From the NCBI GenBank assembly GCA_964604165.1, contig CAZRYF010000003.1, positions 1 to 64,000 of the forward strand: a stretch of 64,000 nt of DNA. The letters run 5' to 3'. Source of the DNA: JAYZDK01 sp964604165 (GTDB lineage Bacteria > Myxococcota_A > UBA796 > CAJQPC01). Each line of letters opens with the position of its first letter. The stretch's first letter is position 1. Shown here in pieces: positions 32,528 to 40,725 of the stretch. The position numbers were made by a program, and so were the translations under genes. The notes under the pieces were generated by a model, which was given only the letters and a program-made list of their open reading frames with translations, made no database searches and was not told the origin of the DNA.

Positions 32528-33202
32528 ATGGAAAACACACATCAAGGGGCCAGCGAGTCCCGTCTTCACCGTCTCGTGGGCAGCCCCTGGTTCTGGACCG
32601 GTTGGGTGGTACTGATCGGCGCCTTTCCCTTTGTGCGGGCTCTCATGGCCGACCTTCCAGAGCCTCCTCCCATCATTGGCACAGTGCCCGAGTTTGCGTT
32701 CACGGATCAACACGGTGAGCCGTTTGGCTCTGAACAACTTGAGGACAAGGTCTGGGTGGCCAACTTCATTTTCACCCGGTGCACCACCGTGTGCCCCGTG
32801 TTCACCGAGAAGATGTTCAAGGTCCAACACCGAGGAAAGAACCTGGGCAATCTCTTTCACCTGGTGTCCTTCTCAGTGGACCCGGAGTACGACACCCCCG
32901 AGGTGTTGAGGGCCTATGCCGAGAGCCACCAGGTGAGCCCCCGCATGTGGAGCTTCCTCACGGGACCCTTTGAGGATGTGAAGAGCCACGTGGTGGAGGG
33001 CATGAAGACCACCATGGAGGCCCGGGAGAACCCAGATCAGGTGCAGAGCCTCCTGCACGGCTCGCACTTTGTTCTGGTGGACCCGTTTCGCCAGATTCGT
33101 GGCTTTTATGATGCCAACGACGAAGATGCAGTGGAGCGGATGCTGCGGGACATCAACATCCTTGTGAATGTCAAGGGTGCCCGGGTGCGATCAGAGGGCT
33201 GA
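32528..33202 (+). CDS. SCO1/SenC copper chaperone
   Basis: The 224-residue protein has one N-terminal membrane anchor (WFWTGWVVLIGAFPFV) and a thioredoxin-like domain with the copper ligands C85-x3-C89 (CTTVC) and His180 in LHGSHFVLVD. SCO proteins load copper into the CuA site of oxidase subunit II. The gene is divergent from coxC across a 194-base gap. ATG at 32528 has weak ribosome-site support, but the anchor begins properly from it. Confidence 0.93.
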   Translation: MENTHQGASESRLHRLVGSPWFWTGWVVLIGAFPFVRALMADLPEPPPIIGTVPEFAFTDQHGEPFGSEQLEDKVWVANFIFTRCTTVCPVFTEKMFKVQHRGKNLGNLFHLVSFSVDPEYDTPEVLRAYAESHQVSPRMWSFLTGPFEDVKSHVVEGMKTTMEARENPDQVQSLLHGSHFVLVDPFRQIRGFYDANDEDAVERMLRDINILVNVKGARVRSEG

Positions 33203-33236
33203 CTGTTCCAAACGGAGGAAGAGCCGGGCCCCATGC

Positions 33237-34184
33237 CTACAGGCTGACCGACACCGCCTTGTCTTCGCGGGTCTCGGCCTGCTCCACGGTGCCCGCCGCC
33301 ACCAGCACGTTGCAGGGGGCTGTGCGAATGAGGGCTTCCACCAGGGAGCCCAGGTCCTCCTCTCCGGCGCTGGCATCAATGCCGTTTCTTCCCAGGACCA
33401 CCATCCACGGGCTGTGCTCCCCGAGCCAGGCCAAAATGGTCTCCACAGGGGCGCCCTCCAGGCAGGTGGTCGTGGCTTGCAGCTCATGGCGTGACACAAA
33501 GTCCTGGGCAAGCTCCAGGTGGGCCTCCAGGATTTCTCTTTCGTAGGTCTCCGTAGTGACGCCCACGATGTGGATGTGTCGCCCGCCGGCGGTTTGTGCC
33601 AACGCGCAGGCAGCCCGAAGGGCGTTGTAGGAGTGCTGGGAGCCATCGAGACAGACCGCGATGGGTGCATCTCCGCTCAGAACGCCGTTGGTGTCCGGAT
33701 CACGAATGATCAAGGTGTCCACGGAGGTGCGGCGAAGGACGCGCTCACACACGCTGCCAGCCTGGCTGTACTTGACGGCCCCTTGGCCCAGGGCTCCCAT
33801 AATGATCAGGTCCGCGCTCACCTCGGTGACGTCGTCCACAATGCACTCGAAGTTTCGACCGTCGCTGTGCCTGCGCTCAAAGGGGACCTTTGCGTCGGCG
33901 GCCAGCTCGTCCATGTTGTTCAGATAGCAGTCCGAGATGAGCTTCAGGCCCCGGGCGATCAGCGCGTCGTGGATCTTCCGTTGTTTCTCGAGCTCGTTTT
34001 CCTCTTTGTACTCGTCGGGCAGCGTGAACTCCATCTGCTTGAAGCGCACATCGTGCAGCTTGGCAGCATAGACGTGGCTGCCCACCAGGTTGGAACCAAA
34101 CGCCTTGCCCAGTGCCACCGAAAGCTGCACGGCGGTGTTGGAGTGTTCGGAGTTGTCGACGGGGACATAGATGCGGTTGTACAT
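33237..34184 (-). CDS. Tandem-domain universal stress protein
   Basis: The 315-residue soluble protein has two UspA domains. The first begins RIYVPVDNSEHSNTA and ends with GALGQGAVKYSQAGSVCERV, a G-x2-G-x9-G-S nucleotide loop. The second begins IAVCLDGSQHSYNALRA and has GRNGIDASAGEEDLGSLVEAL, where the spacing is one residue longer. It resembles the tandem USP part of the large fusion at 24068. It converges with the SCO gene and stands within the oxidase supercluster, suggesting control tied to respiration. Confidence 0.9.
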   Translation of the reverse strand: MYNRIYVPVDNSEHSNTAVQLSVALGKAFGSNLVGSHVYAAKLHDVRFKQMEFTLPDEYKEENELEKQRKIHDALIARGLKLISDCYLNNMDELAADAKVPFERRHSDGRNFECIVDDVTEVSADLIIMGALGQGAVKYSQAGSVCERVLRRTSVDTLIIRDPDTNGVLSGDAPIAVCLDGSQHSYNALRAACALAQTAGGRHIHIVGVTTETYEREILEAHLELAQDFVSRHELQATTTCLEGAPVETILAWLGEHSPWMVVLGRNGIDASAGEEDLGSLVEALIRTAPCNVLVAAGTVEQAETREDKAVSVSL

Positions 34185-34309
34185 CGAGAGCCTTCTGCGT
34201 GGAGAGATGGACGTCTTCCGGCCCGAGAGCGGGGCCGCGCTGTCTTCTCATAGCCGGGGGGATCCACGGCTGTCAAAGCCCCGGCCGAATGAGGGGATAC
34301 AAGGGGTCC

Positions 34310-34642
34310 ATGACGAGGCTTCCCTCCCTTCCACCGGGTCCGATTGGTGTGTTGTCTGCCGCCGCCACCGTGGCCCTGCTTGCCCTGGGGGTGGCTGCGT
34401 GGGACAGGTGGCGTCATGGCAGGAAGATCGAGGGGATCTGGGCCACGGCCCCCCTTCTTCTTCTCCTGCTTGCCTTTCTCGCGGGCAGGCTTCGCCCGGG
34501 AATGCATGCGCCCTTGGCGGTGGGCTCCATGATCCTGATGGTGCACAACGCCTTTCGGTTGGGAGGCCGGGCCCGGGGGGCGACTTGTGTGGCGCTTGTG
34601 TCATGTGGAGTTGCCGTCTGGTTGGCCCTGTCGCTGTTCTGA
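34310..34642 (+). CDS. Small hypothetical membrane protein
   Basis: The 110-residue protein has three or four hydrophobic helices (IGVLSAAATVALLALGVAAW, TAPLLLLLLAFLAG, APLAVGSMILMVHNAF, CVALVSCGVAVWLALSLF). No family is recognised. ATG at 34310 follows AAGGGG closely; an ATG at 34289 would add seven residues. Its last 42 bases overlap the end of the convergent gene at 34601, unusual for two real genes, so it needs confirmation. Confidence 0.45.
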   Translation: MTRLPSLPPGPIGVLSAAATVALLALGVAAWDRWRHGRKIEGIWATAPLLLLLLAFLAGRLRPGMHAPLAVGSMILMVHNAFRLGGRARGATCVALVSCGVAVWLALSLF

Positions 34643-35029
34643 CGTGGGCTGGGGGCCAAACCCGGCCAGGGCGAGCAAACAAGCGGTTGTCACGGCCAAG
34701 ACCGCGAAGAACAAGCGAAAAAGGTCCGCCTCGCCAGTGTCTGCCACCTGGCGCCCTTGCTGCCAAAGGAGGGTCAGCGCCTTGCCGGCAGGCCCCAGGG
34801 CCAGGATTCGCGTCAGCCACATGAGCTCCCGCCAGATGAGCACGGGGAGGGCGAGCAACAGAAGCGCCCCCACCACGTAGAACACCCACCAGGGCACGAC
34901 CCCAAAGAAGGTCGTCTTGCGATCCGGCGTCAGCGCCGCGACCGCTCCTCCCAGGTAGACACACCCGTAGACCCCATAGGCGAGAGCCGCCCGGCGATAC
35001 GCCCTACTTGGCAGCGTGGGCCTCGGCAT
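34601..35029 (-). CDS. Hypothetical membrane protein downstream of the CydA-like gene
   Basis: The 142-residue protein has about four hydrophobic segments (YGVYGCVYLGGAVAAL, FFGVVPWWVFYVVGALLLLA, LFFAVLAVTTACLLALAGF). Its ATG at 35029 lies inside the end of the CydA-like gene (26-base overlap), so it is translationally coupled. I do not recognise a family and it is too short and different to be CydB. It could be a small accessory subunit of the CydA-like complex; this is inferred from position only. Confidence 0.6.
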   Translation of the reverse strand: MPRPTLPSRAYRRAALAYGVYGCVYLGGAVAALTPDRKTTFFGVVPWWVFYVVGALLLLALPVLIWRELMWLTRILALGPAGKALTLLWQQGRQVADTGEADLFRLFFAVLAVTTACLLALAGFGPQPTSEQRQGQPDGNST

Positions 35030-36827
35030 GGTCGTGGTCCGCATCGTGGGCGGAGAGGCTGGCGATCCAGAACACCATGCTCACAAGCAGGAAGAAGAGC
35101 ACCACCACCACAGTGACCACAATCGTCGCGTACCCAAGGTTGGGCGTGAATGCGAACTCGCTCTTGTCCTGGAGCACTTCGTACACGTGCCAGTGTTGGC
35201 GCAGGGACGAGCGCACAAAGCCCATCAGGGCCATCAGCCAGGTGAAGGACACCGCAAGGAAGAACAGGGTGTACTGGGAGCGCCTGGGAATCTCGCCCCA
35301 CCGAATCTCGCCGATGTGGTCACAGTTCCGAAAAAGGGCGATGTCAATGGGAATGACCACCGCCATACACGCCAGCACCGCAATGACCTGGTAGGGGCTC
35401 ATCGCCACGCGCTTGGCGGATTCCAGCCAGAGGGAGGGAATGTAGCCACCTACCCCAATGAAGATGACCACGGCGGCGGCAATGGCGAAAGCCAGGACCT
35501 GCGCCATTTTGCCCTGCTTTGCCCAGGACACGGTCGCGACCTTGTTGCCTCGCTGGTAGAGCAGGAATGAAAGGAATGTGGTGAGAATCAGCAGGTTCAC
35601 CGCCGTGTTCTTGGCGCTCATGACCCCGAACAGGGAAATGGTGGGGTGGTTGATGCCCCCCATGGCTGAGATCTCCGCGCTGGAGAGAATCAGGGACTTG
35701 GGTGTGGCCCAGATCATCACGCATACGGTCACCACCGCCAGGAGGAATTTGATCCAACCGCTGTATCGGTCGGCCCCGTCAATCCGGTCCATGCCGACCC
35801 AGAGGTAGTAGTTGGCAGCAAAGAACAACGCGCCGATCAGTACGGCCTGCATGATGAACAGCCAAGAGAGCACCCCTCCCATCATGTAGATGCCGAGCTG
35901 CTGGTTGTACCCATAGATCTCAAAGCCCAGGTAGTAGCCGGCGAAAGGCAGGGGCAGAAGGGCCAGCACAGCGATGAAGTTGCCGATGTACCCCATCCAG
36001 TCGTATTTCGCGCGGTCCGCATCGGTCTTTGCCGAGAGGAACCGAAAACCAGCGTAGGCGGCCGCCACCGAGCCCCCCATGCACATGTTGGCGATCAGAC
36101 GGTGGATGTTGATCGGGTGCAGCAGGTAGTTGAAGAACGCGTCGTGGCGACTCAAGACCTCCCCGGTCTCGGCCAGGCCCGCCGGCGCCATGGTGAAGGT
36201 GGTCCAGGCATTGGCGATGAACATCAAGGTGATGCCAAAGAAGTTCAGCACAAGGCCAAGTCCCACGTGGGCCCAGCGGTTCTTCATCTTGTCCCAGCCG
36301 TAGTAGTACAGGTAGAGGCTGAAGGACTCGCCAAAGAAGATGCAGGCGTAGAGGTACATCGTGGGTCCGAAGACCTCGACCAGGTACCCCATGAACTGCG
36401 GGTACATCCAGAGACAGGCAAAGGTAAAGACCGCGCCTAGAATCGAGGTCACGGAAAAGGCCGTGCCCAGCAGGCGGGTGAATTCATGGGCAAGGTCATC
36501 GTACTGCTTGCCCTTCACCCGGTCCTTCTGGATCAGCCCGATCACCTCGATGATCACGGCAAACATGGGCACCGCGAGAACGAATGCGGCAAAGAGGAGG
36601 TGAAGTTGTGCGAAAATCCACACAATCAATCTCGGATTCAAGACACCGAATCGACCGTCTGGATCAAAGAGGTCGCGGTAGGCCACGTCGCTACCGAAGT
36701 TGTAGCCCTCAGAAGCCCAGGCGCTGGAGCCGAACAAGACGGCCAGAAAGAGCAGGGCGAACGCTGCAAATCGAGGGAGCCATCGGGAGGTGGCCAAGGA
36801 GGGGAAACCCAGGGGCTGCGCGTTCAT
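35004..36827 (-). CDS. Divergent cytochrome bd subunit I (CydA)-like protein without quinol-loop motif
   Basis: The 607-residue polytopic protein has a signal-like first helix ending in AWASEG, then a CydA-type core. His76 in AQLHLLFAAFVLAVP, Glu167 in FFGESFSLYLYYYGWD and His242 in NIHRLIANMCMGGSV match the conserved heme-ligand helices. The GRQPW quinol-binding loop typical of CydA is absent and the protein is longer than usual, with several extra helices after residue 355. No CydB gene is near. Across a divergent promoter lies an operon of c-type cytochromes, so I infer a cytochrome-linked bd-family complex. ATG at 36827 follows GCAGG. Confidence 0.8.
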   Translation of the reverse strand: MNAQPLGFPSLATSRWLPRFAAFALLFLAVLFGSSAWASEGYNFGSDVAYRDLFDPDGRFGVLNPRLIVWIFAQLHLLFAAFVLAVPMFAVIIEVIGLIQKDRVKGKQYDDLAHEFTRLLGTAFSVTSILGAVFTFACLWMYPQFMGYLVEVFGPTMYLYACIFFGESFSLYLYYYGWDKMKNRWAHVGLGLVLNFFGITLMFIANAWTTFTMAPAGLAETGEVLSRHDAFFNYLLHPINIHRLIANMCMGGSVAAAYAGFRFLSAKTDADRAKYDWMGYIGNFIAVLALLPLPFAGYYLGFEIYGYNQQLGIYMMGGVLSWLFIMQAVLIGALFFAANYYLWVGMDRIDGADRYSGWIKFLLAVVTVCVMIWATPKSLILSSAEISAMGGINHPTISLFGVMSAKNTAVNLLILTTFLSFLLYQRGNKVATVSWAKQGKMAQVLAFAIAAAVVIFIGVGGYIPSLWLESAKRVAMSPYQVIAVLACMAVVIPIDIALFRNCDHIGEIRWGEIPRRSQYTLFFLAVSFTWLMALMGFVRSSLRQHWHVYEVLQDKSEFAFTPNLGYATIVVTVVVVLFFLLVSMVFWIASLSAHDADHDHAEAHAAK

Positions 36828-36930
36828 CCTGCATCCTGTGCTGGGCGGCTGTTGCAAAGGGACTGCAGCCGCGGATCCGAGCGACGATAACGGAGGGGTC
36901 GATGGTCATCAAGCTTTGGGTCTGTGATCT

Positions 36931-36958
36931 TTGACACTACTTCCCAGGTTGCTATAGT
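36931..36958 (+). promoter_or_regulatory. Strong sigma-70-type promoter of the cytochrome operon
   Basis: TTGACA (36931-36936) and TATAGT (36953-36958) are separated by 16 bases. Transcription would start near 36965, about 44 bases before the ATG at 37009. This is the closest consensus match I see in the window and lies in the gap divergent to the CydA-like gene. Confidence 0.65.
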
Positions 36959-37008
36959 CCGGCCCGGCCCTCGGACTCCTGTCCCCTGTGTGCGAGCGCC
37001 CAAGCCAG

Positions 37009-37833
37009 ATGCAGACCTACCTAAGAATCGCGCTGTTTACGCTGCTTACCTCGATGTTGTACACGGGCATCGGACAGATTCTTCCGCAATTTGAGAACCA
37101 CCCACCCGCCGTGGTGGAGCTGGGTGCGAACATTGGTCCGGAGGATCTTTCTGCGGCGGGAGCGGGTGTTTTTGAGGGCGTCTGCGCGAGCTGCCACAAA
37201 ATGGGGGAGGCCGGCCGGGCACCTGACTTGGGGAACATCGGTGTCATTGCTGCCTCTCGCGCAGCCGAGCGGGCGGCAGCCACCGGTGAGAACTTCACGG
37301 TGGTGGACTACCTGGTGGAGTCGCTCTGCAAGCCCGACGACTACAAGGCTCCGGGCTTTCCAGCGGGGGGCATGCCGGGCCAGGGGGGGCAGCTCTCCGG
37401 CGGACAGTTGCTCGCGGCGGTTGCCTTTTTGCAGGACCAGGGTGATGTCGCCACAGTGCGCGGCACCGATGTGGAACCCGTGGAGCGTTTCTGTGGCATT
37501 ACGCCCGGTGGAGGGGCTGCACCTGTCGCAGCTGCGCCAGAGCCTGTGGGCACCCCGGATGTGGTCTTCGCGACCTTCGCCTGCATGGGCTGCCACCAGC
37601 TGATTCCGGGCATCCCGTCCATGGGGCCGAACCTCTCGGACGTGGGTGCCAGGCTTTCGAAGGCGGAAATCTACGAGGCCCTCCTGGAGCCGACGGCAAC
37701 GGTGGGGGATGCCTATGTCCCCCTTGCCACGCTGATGCCCATGACATTGGATGGCAACGGGTTCTACGAGCGCATGACTGCTGCTGACTACCGAGCCCTT
37801 GTGGATTGGCTCGCAGCCAAGACGGGCGAGTAG
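37009..37833 (+). CDS. Membrane-anchored diheme cytochrome c
   Basis: The 274-residue protein begins with a hydrophobic anchor or signal (IALFTLLTSMLYTGIGQIL) and contains two c-type heme sites, CASCH (59-63) and CMGCH (192-196), joined by an Ala/Pro-rich linker near residue 170. Candidate Met ligands lie in GGMPGQGG and ATLMPMTLD. It opens the three-gene cytochrome operon and should carry electrons on the periplasmic side. ATG at 37009 is chosen; a GTG at 36988 would add seven residues. Confidence 0.88.
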   Translation: MQTYLRIALFTLLTSMLYTGIGQILPQFENHPPAVVELGANIGPEDLSAAGAGVFEGVCASCHKMGEAGRAPDLGNIGVIAASRAAERAAATGENFTVVDYLVESLCKPDDYKAPGFPAGGMPGQGGQLSGGQLLAAVAFLQDQGDVATVRGTDVEPVERFCGITPGGGAAPVAAAPEPVGTPDVVFATFACMGCHQLIPGIPSMGPNLSDVGARLSKAEIYEALLEPTATVGDAYVPLATLMPMTLDGNGFYERMTAADYRALVDWLAAKTGE

Positions 37834-37843
37834 GGGAGCGAAG

Positions 37844-38740
37844 ATGCATCTTGCAATCTCTGGCGGTGTCTTTCTTCTCGCTTGTGCGGCTTTTTTTCTG
37901 CTGCGCAAGAAGTTGGGCCTCTTCTGGTCTGCGGCGGGGTTCTTCCTGGCCACAGTCCTCTTTGCAAAGTTTGGTTTTGACCCGGCTGCGCCGGCCAGTG
38001 TGGTCAAGCTCTACGCGGTGGTCGTCCTGGTGGCGCTGGCCATCTACGTCACAAGCACCGACGCGGCTCTCGCATCCTTTTGGGGACCCATCGAAGCCAT
38101 TCTGGTGGAACCCGCCAAGCGAAGGGTGCTGTGGGGGTTGATGATCCTGCTGCCCGGCCTCGTGGCTTGGCAGACCTACCAGTCGGTGCTGCCCTCCACT
38201 GAGCCGCCACCCAAGATTCGCTCGGTGCACCCCGCACCCCCGAACACCATTGACTTCCAGGCTCCCGGGGATGCAGAGGCCATGACCTTCGATGTGGTCA
38301 ACGGAGCGTCGCCGATTCGCTCTCTCGAGTCCAGTGATGCAGAGGCTTGGGCCGAGCACGTGGCCCGGGGCAAGGTGGTTTACTACGAAAACTGCTTCTA
38401 CTGTCACGGGGACTACCTGGCAGCCGACGGTCACTACGCGGACGCAGTCTCCCCGCCGCCGGCCAACTTCCAGGACAAAGGGACCCTGGCCATGCTCCAG
38501 GAGGCCTTTCTCTTCTGGCGTGTGGCCAAGGGCGGTCCTGGGCTCCCCACATCTGGAACGCCGTGGGACTCCTCGATGCCGGTGTGGGAGAAGTTCATTC
38601 CAGAAGAAGACATCTGGAACGCGGTTGCCTTTCTCTATGACTACACCGGGTTCACACCGCGAACGGCGGGTCATGGTGAGGGGCATGGCGAAGAGCACGG
38701 AGAAGAAGGTGCTTCTTCTGAGGAAGGGGGGGAACACTGA
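37844..38740 (+). CDS. Membrane-anchored monoheme cytochrome c with His/Glu-rich tail
   Basis: The 298-residue protein has three or so N-terminal hydrophobic helices (about 1-20, 27-45, 53-72 and 95-110) and a periplasmic cytochrome domain with one heme site, CFYCH (184-188), and a Met in SSMPVWEKFIP. The C-terminus is a short Gly/His/Glu-rich stretch (HGEGHGEEHGEEG) that could bind metal. It starts 10 bases after the preceding gene, and its stop overlaps the next ATG (TGATG). The likely role is to link the diheme cytochrome to the membrane complex. Confidence 0.85.
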   Translation: MHLAISGGVFLLACAAFFLLRKKLGLFWSAAGFFLATVLFAKFGFDPAAPASVVKLYAVVVLVALAIYVTSTDAALASFWGPIEAILVEPAKRRVLWGLMILLPGLVAWQTYQSVLPSTEPPPKIRSVHPAPPNTIDFQAPGDAEAMTFDVVNGASPIRSLESSDAEAWAEHVARGKVVYYENCFYCHGDYLAADGHYADAVSPPPANFQDKGTLAMLQEAFLFWRVAKGGPGLPTSGTPWDSSMPVWEKFIPEEDIWNAVAFLYDYTGFTPRTAGHGEGHGEEHGEEGASSEEGGEH

Positions 38741-40665
38741 TGCTTTCCTTGACCATGATGGCCATGCTGGCAGGCGGCCCTGCCCACGCTGCCGGCGACG
38801 TGAACAACGGGGCGCTGGTGTACGAGAAGCGTTGCTCCCAGTGCCACGGGGCTGAGGGAGAAGCGGACGGCGCCGCTGCGCAGTTCTCTTTTCCACGACC
38901 ACGAAAGTTCGCGGAGAACAGCACTTACAAGGTGCGTCGCACGCCCGTGGGGGAGCTTCCTACGGACCAGGACCTCTTTGACATCATCAGCCGGGGCCTT
39001 GGCGGCACGTCCATGCCTCCATTTGATGTGTTGCCGGAGCAAGAGCGCTGGGACGTGGTGGCGTACATCAAGTCCCTGGCCGAGGACTTTGTGGACCCGG
39101 ACTATGTGTCCACGTCCATTCCGGTGGCTGATGTGACCGCCGCTGAGTCGGCGGCGCAGGCGAGCACGCCAGAGTCGGTCACGGCTGGAGATGCGCTCTT
39201 TCAAGAGAACTGTTCCAAGTGCCACGGCGCTGCGGGCCGGGGGAACGGGGACCAGTGGGACACCATGGAGGAGAAGTGGACCAAGACCCGCATGTTGCCT
39301 GCCAACCTGCGGAATCCGGAGTCCTACCGCGGCGGGAGTACCGCCTACGACATCTTCCGGACCATTACGACCGGCATTGACGGCACGCCGATGCCCAGCC
39401 ACGAGGAGAACCTCACGACGGCTGAACGCTGGCAGTTGACTCACTTTGTGCAGAGTCTGCACCCTCCCTACAAGGAATTTGGAGATGACCGGGTGGTCGC
39501 AGCCCAGGTGGAGGCGATTCCCGAGAGCGGCGATGCAGAGGGCTGGGCGGTTGTGCCTGCCGCGCGGTTCAAGCTCATTCCAAACATCATTGAGCCCCCC
39601 CGGAATTTCTGGGCCACGGTGGAGTACGTGTCGGTGCAGGCGGTCTATGACGCCGAGCATGTGGCCATTCGAATGCAATGGGACGACCGCATGCGATCCG
39701 AGGGCACGGATGCGGATGGCTCCTATGCGGATCGGGACACGGAGATCCACTGGGACACGAACCACCCGGACCAGGCCCTGCTTCAGTTTGCGGTGAAGAA
39801 GGACGAGGTGGTGCGTCCGTACTTCATGTTTGGAGACAAGAAGCGCGCCACGCACCTCTGGTGGTGGCGTTCGGACACAGACGCTTTTTCAGAGGTGAAT
39901 GGCAAGGGGGCTGAGGCCCTGGCCACACAGGACGCCGAGAAGACCCAGATCGAAGGGGCTGTGACACACGAAGATGGCCAGTACACCTACTTTGTGAAAC
40001 GAAGTCTGCTGACGGAGGACAAGGCGGATGTCCAGTTTGCAATGGGCGATTGGCACCCTTTGGCCTTTCAGATCTGGAATGGTGACCGAGGAGAAGCAGG
40101 GCAGCGCCGGGGACTGACCACCTGGAACTGGATCTTCTTCGAGCCATCGGTCCCGACAAACGCGTACATGATGCCCCCAGTGACCTTTCTGCTCACCTTG
40201 GGGCTGATGGGACTTCTGGTACGCTCCACCCGCAAGAAGAAGAACCTTGAGACCCTCGGGGAGGATGAAGTGACTGATCCTGGAACAACTGCTGCCGGCA
40301 ACTATGAGTTTTTCGGTTCGGACGGTGGACGGCTGGCCTTTCTGGGCTTGTCCATTGTCTTTCTGTTTGGGGGATTGACAGGTATTCTCGGACCGGGCAC
40401 GCACGTGATGTATTTCATCATCTTCTCGTGTTGCGCGGCCTTTGTGGCCTTCCTCTTTGCGGTGGGTTGGTCCCTGGAGGACTACCCGTGGCATGCCCTG
40501 GGGATGCTTTTGATCGTTCCGCCGCTGGCCGGCTCCTATTCGGCATGGGTCGCGAATGTCCCGGCGGACGGTGGCATGGGAGCGGGGGGGCTGTTGCTGC
40601 TGTTCTTCTGCGTCACTACCTACTTCGCCGCCGCCGGGTACAAGCGCTTCCAGCAGTTGTCCTAA
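38740..40665 (+). CDS. Diheme cytochrome c fused to an ethylbenzene-dehydrogenase-type heme b domain and five membrane helices
   Basis: The 641-residue protein has a signal peptide (cleavage near AHA, residue 17), two c-heme sites, CSQCH (32-36) and CSKCH (158-162), then a beta-rich domain at about 230-465. That domain resembles the EB_dh / DMSO-reductase gamma-subunit family (NFWATVEYVSVQAVYDAEHV, IRMQWDD). In those proteins it binds heme b with Met/Lys ligands. Five hydrophobic helices end the protein from about residue 475. The mix of c- and b-type heme with membrane helices suits electron entry to a membrane oxidase such as the divergently encoded CydA-like protein. Confidence 0.85.
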   Translation: MLSLTMMAMLAGGPAHAAGDVNNGALVYEKRCSQCHGAEGEADGAAAQFSFPRPRKFAENSTYKVRRTPVGELPTDQDLFDIISRGLGGTSMPPFDVLPEQERWDVVAYIKSLAEDFVDPDYVSTSIPVADVTAAESAAQASTPESVTAGDALFQENCSKCHGAAGRGNGDQWDTMEEKWTKTRMLPANLRNPESYRGGSTAYDIFRTITTGIDGTPMPSHEENLTTAERWQLTHFVQSLHPPYKEFGDDRVVAAQVEAIPESGDAEGWAVVPAARFKLIPNIIEPPRNFWATVEYVSVQAVYDAEHVAIRMQWDDRMRSEGTDADGSYADRDTEIHWDTNHPDQALLQFAVKKDEVVRPYFMFGDKKRATHLWWWRSDTDAFSEVNGKGAEALATQDAEKTQIEGAVTHEDGQYTYFVKRSLLTEDKADVQFAMGDWHPLAFQIWNGDRGEAGQRRGLTTWNWIFFEPSVPTNAYMMPPVTFLLTLGLMGLLVRSTRKKKNLETLGEDEVTDPGTTAAGNYEFFGSDGGRLAFLGLSIVFLFGGLTGILGPGTHVMYFIIFSCCAAFVAFLFAVGWSLEDYPWHALGMLLIVPPLAGSYSAWVANVPADGGMGAGGLLLLFFCVTTYFAAAGYKRFQQLS

Positions 40666-40680
40666 GAGGACGGCAAACGA

Positions 40681-40712
40681 GCGGCTTCGGGTCTTACCCG
40701 GGCCGCATTTAT
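40681..40712 (+). terminator. Terminator of the cytochrome operon
   Basis: GCGGCTTCGGGT pairs with ACCCGGGCCGC (one bulge, two G-T pairs) around a three-base loop, followed by ATTTATT. It lies 15 bases after the cytochrome stop and before the convergent RetSat-like gene. Confidence 0.5.
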
Positions 40713-40725
40713 TGAGTTGCGGTCT

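Noticed and set aside
35004..40665. A search for a CydB or canonical quinol oxidase partner.
   Set aside because: None of the neighbouring proteins resembles CydB in length or helices, so a normal CydAB oxidase is not called.
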